The notes: generated from the letters alone by a model not told the origin. Counted from the first letter of the stretch, positions 24,070 to 36,571 are shown. The stretch: DNA of 64,000 nt from Adiantum capillus-veneris (GCA_014529385.2 CM043959.1:6762966-6826965); one strand, 5' to 3'. Numbers and translations: made by a program.

Positions 24070-27000
24070 TGATGCGGTGAACAGAGCTGGCACATGAGTA
24101 AAGTGAAGTGCCATGCCCTGAGGACAGGATCATTCCACAAAGGGGAGTAAGCCAAAGCTTCAAGCTTCTCACGAGACAATGCCTTTGTGAAAAGATCTGC
24201 AAGGTTGTCCTGTGTTGGCACATAAGCCAAGCTGATCTCTCCTACTGAGAGAGCCTCTCCCTGAGATAGTGGTAATGCACCTCAATGTGCTTTGTGCGAG
24301 CATGAAAACTGGGTTCCTCGCAACTGCCAATGCGCTCTGACTGTCAGTGTAGATAGTGTTGGCAGTGTCCTGTCCAACACCCAAATCAGCCATAAGGCGT
24401 CTGAGCCATACACACTCAACCGTAGCTATGAAGACTGCCCTGTACTCAGCCTCACAACTCGAAGTGGCCACAGTAGTTTGCTTCTTGCTCAACCATGATA
24501 TACATGAACTGCCAAGCATGAAACAAAAACCACTTCTGGAAACTCGCGTGTCAAAACAACCAGACCAATCTGAGTCCGAAAAAGCATGTAAGTCTGGCGG
24601 CAATGATCCCCCCTTGGGATAAAACAAGCCAAGATGTAAAGTGCCACTAAGGTAGCGGAAAATCCTCTTGACAGCCTGCCAATGCTTAGACCCTTGGCTA
24701 TGCATAAATCTGCTGACCTGTGAGACTGCAAACTGAATATCCGGCCTCGTGTTGCATACATAAATGAGGCAACCAACAGCAGTTTGGTAAAGAGTGACAT
24801 CAGCAGGATCACCAGCATCATGTAGACTTAACTTCAAACATGTTTCCATGGGAGTGGCAATAGGTTTGCAATCCTGAAGTCCAAACTCACATAGCAATGT
24901 CTCTATGTAACTTTTGTGACACAAGGCAATACCACCAACACACTGGTGAAACTGTATACCCAAGTAATGATGCAACAGCCCCAAATATTTCATCTTGAAA
25001 GTAGCATTCAAATCAGCCTTAAATTCAGCAATATGTCTCTCATTTGGTCCAGTGATCAGCAAATCATCAACATAAAGAACCACAATGAGAAGTACATCAC
25101 CCTCACGCTTTACATACAATGTGCTTTCTGTTGGACTGTTACAAAAGGCTTGTTTGACCAAATGAGTGTCAGCTTTCTCATACCAAGCACGAGGAGATTG
25201 CTTCAACCCATAAAAATCCTTCTTACATCTGCACACTTTGTCCTCTTGTCCTTTTATGACAAAACCGTGAGGCTGCATTACATAAACTTCCTCAAATATG
25301 TCACCATTCAAGAAAGCAGTAACAATGTCTGATTGATGTACATCCCAACCAAAATGAGCTGCCAATGCACATAGGAAACGTACAGTAGTCATACGACAAG
25401 TGGGAGCAAAAGTCTCTTCATAATCTATGCCTTTTTGCTATGCATAACCCTTTGCAACAAGTCGAGCCTTATGGCGATCGATCTCACCATCCGGCTTGCG
25501 TTTCAACTTGTAAACCCACTTCACATAAAGTCCATGTGTCATTCTCTATAAGTGCATCATATTCTGATTGCATGGCAGCCATCCATTTTTCTGAATTATG
25601 TGCTTCATCAAGAGACAGAGGCTCCTCAACATCATGTAAGCTAGACACATCCAAAGCATAACAATCTGATGCATAAGATGCATGGCGAGAGCCTGAACGT
25701 GTACGACTAGACAAAGGTGCATCCAATTTACTATCACGCAAATTGTGCACCAGCCATTTTGGCATACCTCTAGCCTGCTCATTTTCAGCCCTTTCCTCAT
25801 CAAGTACATCATGTACATCTGCATCAGTAATAGGCTGATCTGTAACATTTTCAGAAACCCCCATAGGCTATACATTTGCCTCATTGGAACTTACATTCGT
25901 ATTTCCACCACTGAAAAGAGGCAACAAAGTGTCATAAATGTCCTGTGAGCTTACACTACTGTCTCTAGTACATGACAGCAAGGGCTGAACAGAATCTTCC
26001 AGAAACACTACATCCCGTGAAACCAGAATACATTTTGTTTGCGGATGATACAACCTGTAACCTTTGCTTTCAGCAATATAACCAACAAAAATACATTTGA
26101 CAGCCTTATCATCCAATTTTCTGCGCTGCACTTGTGGCACCAAAGCATATGCCAAACAGCCAAAAACACGCATGTGCTCAATAGAAGGCTTTCTATCATG
26201 CCATGCTTCATATGGAGTAATAAACTGCAAAGCTTTCGTAGGACACCTGTTAAGTACATAAGTGGCACACATGATGGCCTCAGGCCAAAAAGAATGCGGT
26301 AAAGCTTGACTTTTGACCATACATCGTGCCATTTCCGTCAGTGACCTGTTTTTCCTCTCAGCAACACCATTTTGTTGAGGTGTATAAGGCATTGTACATT
26401 GGTGTTTTATCCCATGACTAGCCAGAAATGCATTAAATTCATGAGACATATACTCACCCCCTCGATCGGAACGGAGGGTGCCCATAGTACATTCGAGACA
26501 TTTTCAGCCATAGCCAGAAATTGTTTGAAGCACATAAAAACTTTGGACTTCGCTTTAAGCGGAAATACCCATGCATGCCTGGAGTAATCATCAATGAAAG
26601 TCACGAAGTACAGGTAATTGCCCAAGGATGGAGTTTGCATAGGCCCACAAACATCACTATGCACAAGCTGCAACCTGCATGTGGCCCGAACTAAACCATC
26701 CTTTGGAAATTTAGAATGCTGCATCTTACTCAAAATACAGCCTTCACAAACATGTTTGACAGGTGCTTCAAGAGGTGGCAAAGAAGCAACCATATCAGAT
26801 TTTTGCAAACACAGCAAACTGGAAAAATTCAGATGACCAAAACGTGCATGCCAAAGTTTTGCATCTGAAATAGCCCTTGAATCTGCAACAGCATTTGCAA
26901 AATTTTGTCCACACTTGTCATACAAAGTGAGCTTATACAGCCCACGGCACAAAAGCCCAGATGTAACAATTTCATCACCAAAACTGAGATCATGAAGTGT

Positions 27001-28371
27001 ACATCTGTCATCCACAAATTTGACTACAAGTCCAAGTCTAGCAAGTGTAGATACAGACAAGAGATTCTTCTTGATCCCAGGTACATAAAGTGCATCAACA
27101 AGTGTGAAGGAATTTCCATTAGCAGCAGTGAGCACAATCTTTCCAACTCCCTAAACTGGATAAGAGGCGTTGTTGGCATAAGTGACTAAATTCCCATGAG
27201 GGACAGACTCAAGGGAGGTAAACAATTCACGATGTGAGGTAATGTGCTTTGTAGCACCACTGCCGAAATACCACACATGTGAATCTACAGCAACTGACAA
27301 GCATGCATCATGGACAGCAGGATTGTAAGTACACTATGCGCTAAAAGCCCATTCTGCATCAACATCAGCAACACAGTCTCCTTTCACAGAAGACTCAACA
27401 ATGGTTGCATTTGTAGTGGAACCAGCATTTGCAGTGGAACCACCCTCTTTCTTCTTAGCCTCTTTGGCCTTCAAATTAGGACACGACTTGATCAAGTGAT
27501 CATTGGCTTTACAATAATGGAAACGCATCTTCTTTTTGCCCTTATCACCAGAATTGCCAGACGAAGTATTGCCAGTAGAAGCATTAGGAACAGAATTTTT
27601 GCCACTCGCAGCAGAACCATAAGAAGTGGCTGCATTACTGTTACCACCCTTTCTTTGAGAAGTAATAAAAGCCTGTTCAATTGCACGCTGCCTAGTCCTG
27701 TTTTTTCTAGAAAGTGACTCTTGCAACAGCAACGTGCATAATGCATCAAACTTGACAACTTCAGGATTTCCTTGGGTCATAAGTCTCCAAGTACTAGCAA
27801 ATGTCTGGTAGGAATCTGGTAAGGCATCAAGAACCGTCTGCACAAGGGAACTGTCTGAAATGACTTCACCTGCAGAAATAAGCTGCTCATTGATATCCTT
27901 GACACTAGCAAGGAAAGTGTCCATATCATCTTCCTCATGCATAATCTTCGACTCCAGCTCTTTACGCAGCAAAGCAATTTTAGCCTCATTGCGGCTTGCA
28001 TAAAGACCTGCTAAAATATCCCAAGCCTATTTTGCAGATTTTGCTGAATTGATGTGAGGAACAATGGTGCGCTTCACAGACAATGCAATCAATGCATGAG
28101 CCTGCGCATCCTTAACATCCCAACGAGCTTGTTCTATCGTAGGCAAAACAACTCTAACAGTTGCAATCCTTGCAACAAGACCTGCAACATCCTCAACATC
28201 GCCTACATCCTAAGAACCAGGACGTACATCAATGCCCTGCACAATGTTCGAGACACCCTTTGACACAAGAACATGTTGCATCATATAAGCCCACATAGGG
28301 TAGTTGTCCCCATCCAACCTGTCCTCAACAGCAAACATCTTGAACACATCTGTGTTGTTGTTGTCAGCCAT
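24070..28371 (-). pseudogene. copia gag-pol, several stops and frameshifts
   Basis: From the ATG at 28371 the order is gag, protease, integrase, RT, RNase H, the copia order. Gag carries a zinc knuckle remnant whose first Cys reads Phe (FHYCKANDHLIKSC, about 27530). The protease block reads WYFGSGATKH near 27280, with Gly where the catalytic Asp is expected. Integrase shows WHARFGH...CEGC, VHSDVCGP, RSDRGGEY and GVAERKN. RT has the YVDDLLITG box, and RNase H has SDSDW, CEAEY and YTDSQSA. TAG stops interrupt gag near 28211 and 28029, and pol near 27335, 27152, 25865 and 25437. Frameshifts lie near 26490, 25530 and 24320. The element could move only with help from another copy. Confidence 0.9.
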
Positions 28372-28732
28372 GGTAAATGTTGCACCTGATGTGAAAACTG
28401 CCCGAAAATAGGAGAAACGGAGCGGGAACAGCCTGTGCTATATAGCACAAACCGTAGAAGACTCTAAGGCACCTGTTAAGCAGAAAACGGCACTGACAGA
28501 AATTCTGCACAAAATGACAAAATTGCCTGTGCAGTACTGCCTGTAGTGGAAACGGAGGCCGAAATGAGCCCAAATAAAAATTCTGAGCAGACCAAGCTCT
28601 TCGAGCTTGCCAAAGTATTTGTCAACCTGCGAACGCTAGCCAAAGCTCACTGAAATCGGAGAAAGTGAGTAGGCGTGTGCTGGAGCAGCTGGCGACTAAG
28701 CCCGGGAGGACGTGACCTACTCTGATACCAAT

Positions 28733-28961
28733 TGTTGGAATTAGGGTTGCAGAGAAACACACACACAGCTTGGAGAAGACGAAGGAAGCTCAAGGCACAC
28801 AATAGAGAGTGCGTTACTTAGTGTGCAATGGAAAGATAGATAGCCCTAGAGTGATGGGCGTATATATAATGCACGGGGGAAAAAACCTCCTAAAGAGGGA
28901 AAAAATGCCCCGGCGGTCCTAGTGTGTTCACACACATCACTACCACATGTATATGGTAACA
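28733..28961 (-). repeat. copia 5' LTR
   Basis: This 229-bp LTR is the partner of 23827-24055 with four transitions between them. The initiator-tRNA primer-binding site lies directly inside it (28721-28732 region). Confidence 0.95.
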
Positions 28962-28966
28962 ATGTC

Positions 28967-29840
28967 AATCATACAACAAAAACTTAGCACTTGCTAGACA
29001 TTGAAGATTAAACATAGTTCTAGCCCTAGATGGTGGGGCTGAGAGTTGGGCAAGGTAAGAAGGGTATGTAGGATTAGCAGTAGCTTGAAGGGAATGGCAA
29101 CTATTAGATGAATCAGTGGGTGATGCTTGATTCCATCTAAGAAGAGAGACCAAGGATCTTTGAGGTTTGACGTGCCTTCCTCTTCCTCGAGAGTGCCTAC
29201 CATTATCTCCTCTTGCTTTTTTTTTGCATACCTCCCTTCTTGATGCTCCTTGGTGGGTGCTATGGCTTGCTTGATGAACATGTCCATCTCTGAATTTTGA
29301 CTTGATGATGGATGGGGCTGATTGAAGAGGATAGAATATTTGATAGCCTCCTTGAGTTTTTCTCTATAGAAGAGGTGAACCAACATTGCTTTGATGGCCT
29401 CTTGTGCCCTTCAAGAAGAGTGAGTAGCAAACCTTCGGTAATAGTAGCAAAGAGAGTAAAGTTATCGAGAGTCCAAGGTTTTTGATGAGCTTCTCCCAAG
29501 TAGACCTCCAAGAGCCTACAAGGAATGAAGGGGTCGGTGTATGTTTCAAATGGCTTCTTGAAGAGGCTAAGGCATGGGTAGCTACGGAGAAACTTTGACT
29601 TGCAATCAACTTCTCTTCTTCATCAAGGTCCTCGGGCAGCAAGGAGCTACTTGCGCAAGAGGGGGGGACATGGAGACCTTCGAGTAGCCATTGAGAAGGT
29701 GCTTCTTTCTTTGTTTTATCATAGGATCATTCGAAGCTTCTTGCCATGGTTGTCCATGAATCTCCTGATGAGGCTAGGGGAATTTCCTATGGTCCTCCTC
29801 AATGATAGTCTTGAGATTGGAGGAGAGCTCCTTTAATCTA
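28967..29840 (-). mobile_element. probable 5' part of the split Penelope-like element
   Basis: Minus-strand fragments include an acidic/basic stretch (KKKQEEIMVGTLEEEEGTSN) and LSxxF-like helical sequence. No catalytic block is visible. It is assigned to the same element mainly because it is the sequence continuous with 23826 once the copia element and its target duplication are removed. A (GA)n tract at 29855-29893 marks its upstream limit. Confidence 0.4.
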
Positions 29841-30199
<359 letters not shown>

Positions 30200-30500
30200 T
30201 TAGCAGGAGCGAGAGGAGCTGAAGATATGGCTTAGCAGGAGCGAGAGGAGATAAAGATATGGTTGAGAAGGAGTGTTGCAGACACCAGGAGAGAGAAAGG
30301 GAAGAGCTCGCTTTGCGGCCACATTTAATAAAGAGTAAAAATATCGGTTTAGCAAGAGCAAGAGGAGATGAAGATATGGTTTAGCAGGAGCGAGAGGAGA
30401 TAAAGATATGGTTGAGAAGGAGTGTTGCAGACACCAGGAGAGAGAAAGGGAAGAGCTCGCTTTGTAGCACATCTAATATAGAGTAAAAATATATATATAT
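30200..30500. repeat. about 150-bp tandem duplication
   Basis: The block containing 'gttgagaaggagtgttgcag', 'acaccaggagagagaaaggg' and 'aagagctcgctttg' occurs twice, with matching points at 30265 and 30414 (149 bp apart). Smaller 'agcaggagcgagaggag' units are repeated inside it. No coding role is seen. Confidence 0.8.
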
Positions 30501-32578
30501 ATCTCTCTCTCTCTCTCTCTCGCTCTCAAGTCCAGCTATGCTTACACATGGCTGAAGCTTCACTTTGTCATTATACTAAAGTATAGATAAGATCTTGCAC
30601 GCCGATTATAGAGCTAATGAAGAAGTGAGGAAATTGCTAATGAAGAAGTGAGGAAACGAAGAAGTGAGAGAAGGGAGGTGGTGGGGAATGAAGTTTTGTG
30701 ATGGGAGACAAAGGGATGAAGGAGAGTTCGCAATGGGTAGGGCCATAGGCTGTGTTCTTGCATTCCATGACAGGGTCTTCATAATGTCCTCTGAGATACA
30801 CTTGTTGGCGTTGACTCGCCTACATAGATGATAGTGAAGACCAGTGTTAGGATTTGACAGGCAACTCAAAATGTCAAAAGACAGGTATGTAAGAAGTATG
30901 CCCTTCTGGATAGAAGGGAAAATTTTAACATTGCCCTTTCAATGACAGAAGAGTAAAAAATGTCCCCTTACACAGCACAAAAAACTAAGAACAAGCATTT
31001 TTCAGCACTACCAAATACTTGTTCATGACAAAGGACAGCAAAGAGTCATAGCAACATTCATTTGTACAAATGCAAATTGAATGTCAAGGCATTCATTTTC
31101 CATACAAGAAACAAGTAGACTCTATTGGAGAAACTAATCAATTCTTACATTGTCCGAGGCTGAAGCTTAATAGAGGGCAGACTGAGAGCCTGAGAAGAGT
31201 CCGAAGGTTGCTCGCAAGTCTCTGATCACGAGTCTTTGTGTAACAGACTTGGACACTCCAAGTCGAGAATCTACCGCGACAACACAAATAAACACTTTAG
31301 AACAATTCACAGTTCACAATTGATTCGACACTGGCCCGACGGAGTTCCGTGCGTAGAGATATTGGCCCCAAAGACTGGCGCCCCTTTCGATATGTCTTTA
31401 TGTATTAATATGTGTTCAAAGTACAAGAGTGTGGGCAGGCGTTCACACTCAGACTCTGTCTAGATGCTCTGAGTTATGAGGCCCTGCCTGCTTTTTTAAA
31501 GAATACAAAGGGATGCTAAAAGTAGAGCCCCCAAAAACTGAAAATCAAAAACCCCCAAAAGCTTCAAGTTAAAAGCTCCTCGAAAAATAAAGCAAGAGAC
31601 TCTTTCTCTCTCATTCTTGCTTAATGTAAAATAAAGCATCTTTTAAAGATTGCATGAGATTTCCAAAAAGCATGCCCAAAAAGCAAATCTGTTGCAATTC
31701 AGTCTTCACGATTTTCACTGGCGTCCGTATAACCTGCCACGTGGCAGCTCCGCAATCTTCGCCGAAATTTGCGGGACCCTGTCCGTACAGCAGTGCCACG
31801 TTAGCAATCAACCGGATTTCGGGTGTAGGCAGCAGAGAGTGTGTATGTGTGTTGTGGGCATGCCACGTCATAGTTTGTGACACTTCGTGTTGTCACAAGA
31901 CCTTCCAACTCTCTCATGCGTTGATGTAGCAAATCCCACATTTCTTTCTCCTCTTTTGCTGCAGTTCCTTTGTTGTGTGTGGGGATGATGTTAACCGCCC
32001 TTGTGACCATCAACACCCGATATCTTTCCAAATCCCTACAGACACCTACAGAGAGAGGTTGAGAGCAAGAGTTACACTCGCGATGCTCGTGCCACGGTCT
32101 GGAGTCTGGCTCGTTTCAAATTTTGGGTGAGCACTGAGTCGCCCATTTCTCATTAGGTTAAGTTAGAACTTAGCAATGGCCACTGGCCCATTTCCCATTA
32201 GAATTTAGAAAAATACCAAATTATGAATGGCTTAACCACAAACCCGATCCCCCTCATCTACTTTTAATTCTTGTTAATATGTAAAATGTGGATGTGAATG
32301 CAAATGTCTCCACTCCTATCGTTGGTGGGCATTGTAAACTCCACGAAGGGCTTTCCTAAGGGTTGCCCTTCTAATGACAGGAGAGTGGGATTATCATCCT
32401 TCCATGAGGATGGGCAGATTTTTCCTTCTCCCTTCAAAACACCGGCGTTGCCTCAAAGTGGCCTTCATACGAAGGGCTCGAGAGTCAAAGAAGGGAAGAA
32501 GGGCGTCGAATCCTAACACAGAAGGCACTTTGGGGATGGTTTGTTGCGTGAATTTTTGTTCATGGATTAATGAGAGGT
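30501..32578. other. non-coding spacer upstream of the BAG gene
   Basis: No gene was recognised. A CT tract lies at 30499-30525. A segment at 31364-31410 ('ttggccccaaagactggcgc') matches, in inverted orientation, the last 55 bases of the window and may be LTR-derived. A G-box palindrome gccacgtggc lies at 31736-31745, about 1 kb from the BAG start codon; its relevance is unproven. Confidence 0.45.
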
Positions 32579-32611
32579 TTCTAGAGAAACTTGGAATCTT
32601 CCAGAGCCTTC
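32579..32611 (+). promoter_or_regulatory. heat-shock element upstream of BAG gene
   Basis: Pentamer units in strict 5-bp register read TTC-ta-GAG-aa-ACT-tg-GAA-tc-TTC-ca-GAG-cc-TTC. Alternating GAA/TTC blocks of this kind are the binding site of trimeric heat-shock factors. The core GAA-N2-TTC-N2-GAG-N2-TTC lies at 32594-32611, about 130 bp before the start codon. A TATA-like TATGTATAT at about 32640-32648 follows at a suitable distance. Confidence 0.75.
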
Positions 32612-32639
32612 TGCGTGCTCTGGAAGAGCGTCCGTTGCT

Positions 32640-32648
32640 TATGTATAT
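32640..32648 (+). promoter_or_regulatory. TATA-like box of BAG gene
   Basis: TATGTATAT lies about 30 bp downstream of the heat-shock element and about 92 bp upstream of the ATG at 32740. This predicts transcription starting near 32670. It is not a perfect consensus. Confidence 0.45.
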
Positions 32649-32739
32649 GTAGTTCCCGCCGGAGACATGGCAGGTTCCGAGACACCATTTCGACCCACTG
32701 CCTACTCTACAAGACATTTCTGCAACAGAAGAGCCAGCA

Positions 32740-34446
32740 ATGAGACGATCCCCCTTCTACGCCTACCCTGCCTATCCCTTCTCTACCCCGTTTTCCAATT
32801 TCTACGCTCGCGATCCATATCGCCCTCAACAGCAGGCTCATGGACCATCGCCCCCATCCTCTGCCCCCTCTCCTATCCCCCGCTCTGTCATCAGCATTCC
32901 CGTGTTTGATTCCTCGTCTCCTGCCCCTCCTCCATCGCCTCCCCAGAGGAAGGCTTCTGTAGTGCCCCTCCTCGACCCCAGTGCTGCTGCTACTCGCATC
33001 CAATCTTGCTTCCGTGGTTATGCCATCCGTCAGCGCCGCCCCCTCATTCACCTCCGAACGATTTCTACGCTGAAAAAGCGTCTTGAAGACCTCAAGGCCG
33101 AGATTGAAAGCCCTGGATTCTCGAACAAGGTGAAGTCAGAAGAGAAAGAGCGCCTTAGATTCAGTGAGAGTGTCATGGCCATCATTCTTCAATTGGACGC
33201 CATTGAGGTATGCAGTCGACCTTGATTCTCTTAAATGTGGAGGTTTCTTTGTTGGCCACTGAGCTTATGTATGTTGTTTTTTTTTTGTCTGTCTGTGTAG
33301 GGCTCCATCCCTGATGTCCGGAACCAGAGGAAAGAAGCAACAAAGATGGCCATCAAACTGCAGGATGCCATGGATGCCATTATGTCTTCACAGGAAGATG
33401 ATACTGACTGCAATAGTTTGCTTGCTGTAAATTCGGAAAGCATTGTCTGCTCGAATGCTACCGATGCCCTGCAGGAAACAACTCCCTCTCTACATGGGGA
33501 GGACCATGATGCGCGAACCCTCATTAGCACGATGCAAAATGGCACAGATTCTATTCAAGAAGAAATTCTTGATGAGGCAGAGGTAGTTAATCAAGACTTA
33601 CAAGGAGTCGTGATGCAAGATGGGCCTGCAGAGATGATGACCAATGATTTGCAAGAAGAGCCCGTGAAAGCCATGACCAATCTAGACATTCATGTGTCTA
33701 GAAATGAAGAAGTGTGTGCAGCGCAAGATGATTCCGGGGATTTGGTAGATTGTGTAAAATACGATCCGTCGAGCAGGGAAGCTATAACCCTCTACGATAG
33801 TAGTGAGGTTATTGGTGTGCCAGCTGTGGGTATTGATGGGGCCTATCCTGCCATGGTGGGCAGAGCTATTGCTCCATGTAAACAAGAAGCAGATGAGGTT
33901 ATGCAGGAGGAGATGAGGGCTGTGACGGTAGGGGATGATGATGGAGAGATGGCTGTAGATGGCCTTGCTGCGCACGAGGCACTTAAAGCTATTGATGCCT
34001 ATGAAGAAGACATCCTGGGGTTGCGGGATTGTGTGTCAGTTTCAAGCCCTGGTACTCCATGTGCGAAAGAGGGGTCTGATGCAGTTGATTCGAATGAAGA
34101 TCGATCTTCTGTAGTAGAGGAGCTATTGAACACTCAGGAGCAGAGCTTAACTGACCAAAGGCAAGATAAAACTCCAGGTGCGCCGCAAGGAGGTCTTCAG
34201 GACCTTGATGTTTCTGATAGTGTACTCCTAAAGAAGCTTTCTGAGGAATGTGGACAGCTGAAATATTTACTGGGAAAGTTGCTTGCCCAAAGCAAGGCGC
34301 AAAGTAAGGTAATTAGCGTACTTGGTGATAGGCTTGAGATGCTTGAACAGCAAAAACAGCGAGGTTGTCAGAACAAGGCACAGAGGGAGAAAAGGAAGCT
34401 GAAGAAGGGATCTAAACAGCGTGAAAAGTGTTGCAAGTATCAATGA
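32740..34446 (+). CDS. BAG-family co-chaperone with IQ motif
   Basis: Two exons, 32740-33207 and 33301-34446, are joined by a 93-bp GT...AG intron in phase 0, giving 537 residues with no break. Residues 1-85 are Pro/Ser/Tyr-rich and probably disordered. Residues about 87-112 hold an IQ calmodulin-binding motif (ATRIQSCFRGYAIRQRR). Residues about 115-185 form a BAG domain (LKKRLEDLKAEIESPG...RNQRKEATKMAIKLQDAMDAI), split by the intron at GAG|GGC. A long acidic region follows, and the C-terminus has a coiled coil (LLKKLSEECGQLKYLLGKLL) and a Lys-rich tail. IQ-plus-BAG is the plan of plant BAG5/6/7 proteins, which bind Hsp70 and calmodulin in stress and cell-death control. It resembles BAG6 more than BAG5 in having the long acidic stretch, but is shorter than Arabidopsis BAG6. 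The upstream heat-shock element suggests heat induction. Confidence 0.9.
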
Positions 34447-34572
34447 CATTGTCAAAACGGTCTGAATCTTTTCTACTAAATGTATATTGGAGAGGCAGAA
34501 TTTGCAAATTTGGTGGAATTTACTCAAACTTTCTGTTGGCTAATGTTTTGTTGTGGCTCTTGGTGCTATGGG

Positions 34573-34610
<38 letters not shown>

Positions 34611-34803
34611 GTAGGCCTCGAGTTAAAGATCATTTAATCAAAAAATGTCGTTGCATATAGACCTAAGGTTAAACTTTACCCCTTTTCATTTAATCCTTCC
34701 TTTGGCTAGCTGCAACAAATGGGCATTTTGATTTTAACCCATAAAAACATCTTAGTGCTTCATCCTCAAGCTTCATCCTTTTGCCTTTGTGGACTTGTAT
34801 CTC

Positions 34804-34839
<36 letters not shown>

Positions 34840-34923
34840 CAGGTCTTTGAGTTCAACTCCTCGTCAATTAGATCTTTAAGGTCTCTTGGGATAGTTTCCT
34901 ACGAAGTTAAAACTCTCTTCTTC

Positions 34924-34970
<47 letters not shown>

Positions 34971-35582
34971 GAATAATTGTTATGTAAGTTCCCTCTTTAG
35001 TGTATTTGTCTTGAGTTGAAGAGTGTATCACGTGTCCTGGGATTCTTCGTACAACACTTAAATTCCTCATCTCGTGGGTGAATTCCTCATCTCATGTGAG
35101 TGAAAAAAATAACAAGAGGAAATTGGAATAACCTTCAATCATTAAAACTAGGTAGATTTGCTATTGCTCTTGAGTAGTAAGTCTCGAGTTCAACACTCGT
35201 CACATTAATGTTTGTGCACATCATAAATAATGAGGTCTTTTTTTCACGTGGTTTTTCCCTCTATTGTACATATAAATGCATTGTGCAAGGATAACGACAA
35301 TAAAGTACAATAAGTTTTGTAAATTTTTTCAGGAGGAAATCCTCCAACAAACAACTAAAAACATGTGTTGAGCAATGTCTCAAATTGTACTTTATCCTCT
35401 TTGTGTCGGGGGAGGCTTGTGTGTGCCTACACGCTAATGTTTTGTATGCCTACATCCTTTGTGTGTATGAGAGGCAACTTTCTGTTCAAGGGGAGGTTTG
35501 TGAATTGTGTATCTCATCCTAGTGTGTTTTGAGGGGAGGATTGTGTGAGTGATATGCAACCAAAACCTACATAGGGGAGGAT
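34447..35582. other. spacer with CT tracts and LTR-element remnant
   Basis: CT/CA tracts lie at about 34573-34610, 34806-34834 and 34929-34970. From about 35405 the word ggggagg(c/t)ttgtg and its variants recur four times. The last copy, 'ataggggaggat', sits just before a TGTTGGG... block and looks like a polypurine tract. No coding sequence was recognised. Confidence 0.45.
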
Positions 35583-35943
35583 TGTTGGGATGCAAGGTTT
35601 TGTTGCATCTTTTGTGTGAACAACCCCTTCCACCCCATGTGTCAATCCATGTGAAAAATCTGTTACAACCTTTGTGTAAAGAACAACCACTTGTATTTGT
35701 GTATAGGCAACCACATCTTGTGCTCATGTGTCAAAAGGCTCATCTTGTGCTCATGTGTCAAAAGATTGTCTATTTGTATAAGCCTATATAGACATATTTT
35801 TATGAATGATATCAAGCTTTATCATTTGCAAGTATACACTATATATTGTATTGTGTAATAGTTGCTCTTTCAAACTCTACACTAACCTCTCCAAGCATGT
35901 TATTAGCATGAATGGCACACTAGCCTATCCACCTTAACCTAAC
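35583..35943 (+). repeat. LTR-like block (TGTTGGG...CCTAACA)
   Basis: A purine-rich tract precedes a TGTT start, and the block ends CCTAACA at about 35943. Its second half ('gtcaa-ccatgtgaa', 'aacaaccacttgt-tttgtg', 'tataagcctatatag', 'gcatgaatggcacac') recurs at 47005-47280. It also recurs in part at 35985-36165. A TATA-like tataagcctatatag lies near 35778. It is probably a solo or terminal LTR of a family not otherwise present in full. Confidence 0.55.
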
Positions 35944-36571
35944 AAGTGTTAGTTCATTTGAAGTGTTGTAGCTATCCCAAATTATACTGTTTATTTGTAT
36001 AAGCCTATATAGAGGCACATTTTTATGAATGATATTAAGCTTTATCATTTGCAAGTATACACTATATTGTATTGTGCAATAGTTTCTCTCTCAAGCTTTA
36101 CAGTAACCTCTCCAAACATGCTATTAGCATGAATGACACATTAAACTATCCACCTTAACCTAACAAGTTTCAGTTCATTTGAAGTGTTGTAGCTATCCCA
36201 AATTATCACTTGGCTTATTGGAAAGTAATACTAGATTTTGGTATTTGATGCAAACTTGAGCTTGACACCACAGTTTAGCAAAATAGACTTGGTTTTTTGA
36301 AAGGTAAGATACACTTGTAGCATCCATGCACGAAGGTCGAGTCAGCTACACCCTCGGATTGAAATATTTGTGTTTGTAATTCTCTCTTTGCTACTATTGA
36401 TAGACTGGGTTTTTTGAGAGATTAGGTACCTCTTGTAGCATCCATGCACTAGCATCGGGTCAACTACATTCCATGTATTGAAATATTTGTGTCTTATGGT
36501 TCTTTCTTTGCTACTATTGATATGGTGATGGTAGCCCACCCACGGTTTAGCACCGTTGTCGGTGAGACAAC
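35944..36571. repeat. tandem duplications of LTR-like sequence
   Basis: 'agttcatttgaagtgttgta' occurs at 35950 and 36173, about 224 bp apart, bracketing a partial copy of the LTR-like block. Farther on, 'ttgaaatatttgtgt' occurs at 36359 and 36478, a duplication of about 119 bp. No gene was recognised. Confidence 0.65.

Larger units (their letters stand above)
23822..28966 (-). mobile_element. Ty1/copia LTR retrotransposon with 5-bp target duplication
   Basis: The element is complete in structure and oriented on the minus strand. LTRs at 23827-24055 and 28733-28961 (both 229 bp, TG...CA) differ at four sites that I could see, all transitions, so identity is about 98%. ATGTC flanks both ends (23822-23826 and 28962-28966). 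The primer-binding site next to the 5' LTR reads TGGTATCAGAG on the minus strand, the usual match to initiator Met-tRNA. A polypurine tract (aggggggatt) abuts the 3' LTR. It sits inside the Penelope-like element, so it is the younger insertion. Confidence 0.95.

Noticed and set aside
28715-28733. tRNA-like match TGGTATCAGAG
   Set aside because: It is the copia primer-binding site beside the LTR. No tRNA cloverleaf surrounds it.
33682-33975. Minus-strand open frame within the BAG gene
   Set aside because: It is antisense to the intact BAG exon 2 and has no recognisable features.
34267-34527. Minus-strand Leu-rich frame at the BAG 3' end
   Set aside because: It is antisense to the coiled-coil coding part of the BAG gene; the hydrophobic bias is a strand effect.
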